NCBI GenBank assembly: GCA_903821255.1
Contig: CAIJKT010000899.1
Coordinates: forward strand, 1-5,039
Length of the DNA: 5,039 bases
Source: an uncultured Lentisphaeria bacterium
GTDB lineage: Bacteria > Verrucomicrobiota > Lentisphaeria > Victivallales > Victivallaceae
Direction: 5' to 3'
A program made the position numbers and the translations under genes. Shown here one piece after another: positions 5,022-5,039 of this stretch (within the stretch, counting starts at the first letter, position 1; each line of letters begins with the position of its first letter). The notes below the pieces were generated by a model. That model made no database searches. It had not been told where the DNA came from and saw nothing but the letters and a program-made list of their open reading frames with translations.

Positions 5022-5039
5022 TTGCCTGATAACAGGCAA
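5022..5039. repeat. Perfect 7-bp hairpin at the window end
   Basis: TTGCCTG (5022-5028) and CAGGCAA (5033-5039) pair perfectly around the loop ATAA and occupy the last bases available. Because the sequence stops here, it cannot be seen whether the stem extends (GGCCGG precedes it) or whether a T-run follows. It lies inside the open frame of the broken glycosyltransferase, which argues against a terminator for an intact gene. Confidence 0.5.

Larger units (their letters stand above)
4791..5039 (+). pseudogene. Capsular polysaccharide-type glycosyltransferase, interrupted by TAG and cut by the window edge
   Basis: A GTG at 4791, overlapping the GT9 end by 14 bases, starts a frame reading NRTIFLYWHTGEETIP (5-20) and then MNIDNIRRRLAKSGWSVVV (25-43). 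This resembles the start of Caps_synth (PF05704) and related GT-A type glycosyltransferases, where a strand plus WxxG-x-E/N-x-x-P is followed by the helix of a 'C-x-x-S-W-R-x-x-N-P-x-W' segment. TAG at 4944-4946 ends it after 51 codons. The same frame then stays open for 31 codons to the window end. It includes SAHNAG (about residues 71-76), placed roughly where the family has a conserved A-H-x-A-D. I therefore read the TAG as a nonsense mutation or base error inside a longer gene. A weak GAGAG lies upstream. Function as an active enzyme is doubtful as sequenced. Confidence 0.5.

Overview
The window looks like a fragment, possibly a whole contig, from a bacterium of the Verrucomicrobiota/Lentisphaerota (PVC) group. 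The taxonomic clue is a broken HU/IHF gene near the left end. Its readable pieces (MTKRDFVEKIAKETGL, then VQRLLDTL, then TVELRNFGV) resemble the HU paralogues typical of that group. This is recalled pattern similarity, not a search result, and the core of the window may have a different origin because it is visibly richer in A+T than the left flank.

Left flank (1-436): the 3' end of an unrecognised reading frame, then an HU/IHF relic with a frameshift, a stop and no C-terminal half, then about 80 bases without a gene that hold only a small inverted repeat. No convincing promoter was found.

Core (437-4804): five intact, tightly packed plus-strand genes that look like one operon. In order they encode a radical SAM protein, a PHP-domain phosphoesterase of the histidinol-phosphatase type, a type I phosphoribosyltransferase-like protein with a helical C-terminal extension, a small protein with faint similarity to CTP-dependent riboflavin kinases (DUF120/RibK), and a GT9 (heptosyltransferase-type) glycosyltransferase. 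The spacings are a 4-base ATGA overlap, 15, 11 and 5 bases.

Right flank (4791-5039): a GTG-started frame overlaps the GT9 gene by 14 bases and begins like a capsular-polysaccharide-type glycosyltransferase (Caps_synth). It meets a TAG after 51 codons, yet the same frame stays open to the end of the window. This end also has a 24-base imperfect tandem repeat and a perfect 7-bp hairpin on the last 18 bases.

How the genes may work together (inference): the glycosyltransferases point to a surface glycan locus. The other four genes suggest the making or attachment of an unusual phosphoribosyl-derived group. PRPP would be used by the phosphoribosyltransferase, the phosphate removed by the PHP protein, and radical chemistry and possibly CTP-dependent phosphorylation would supply further tailoring. 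I do not recognise this five-gene set as a described pathway.
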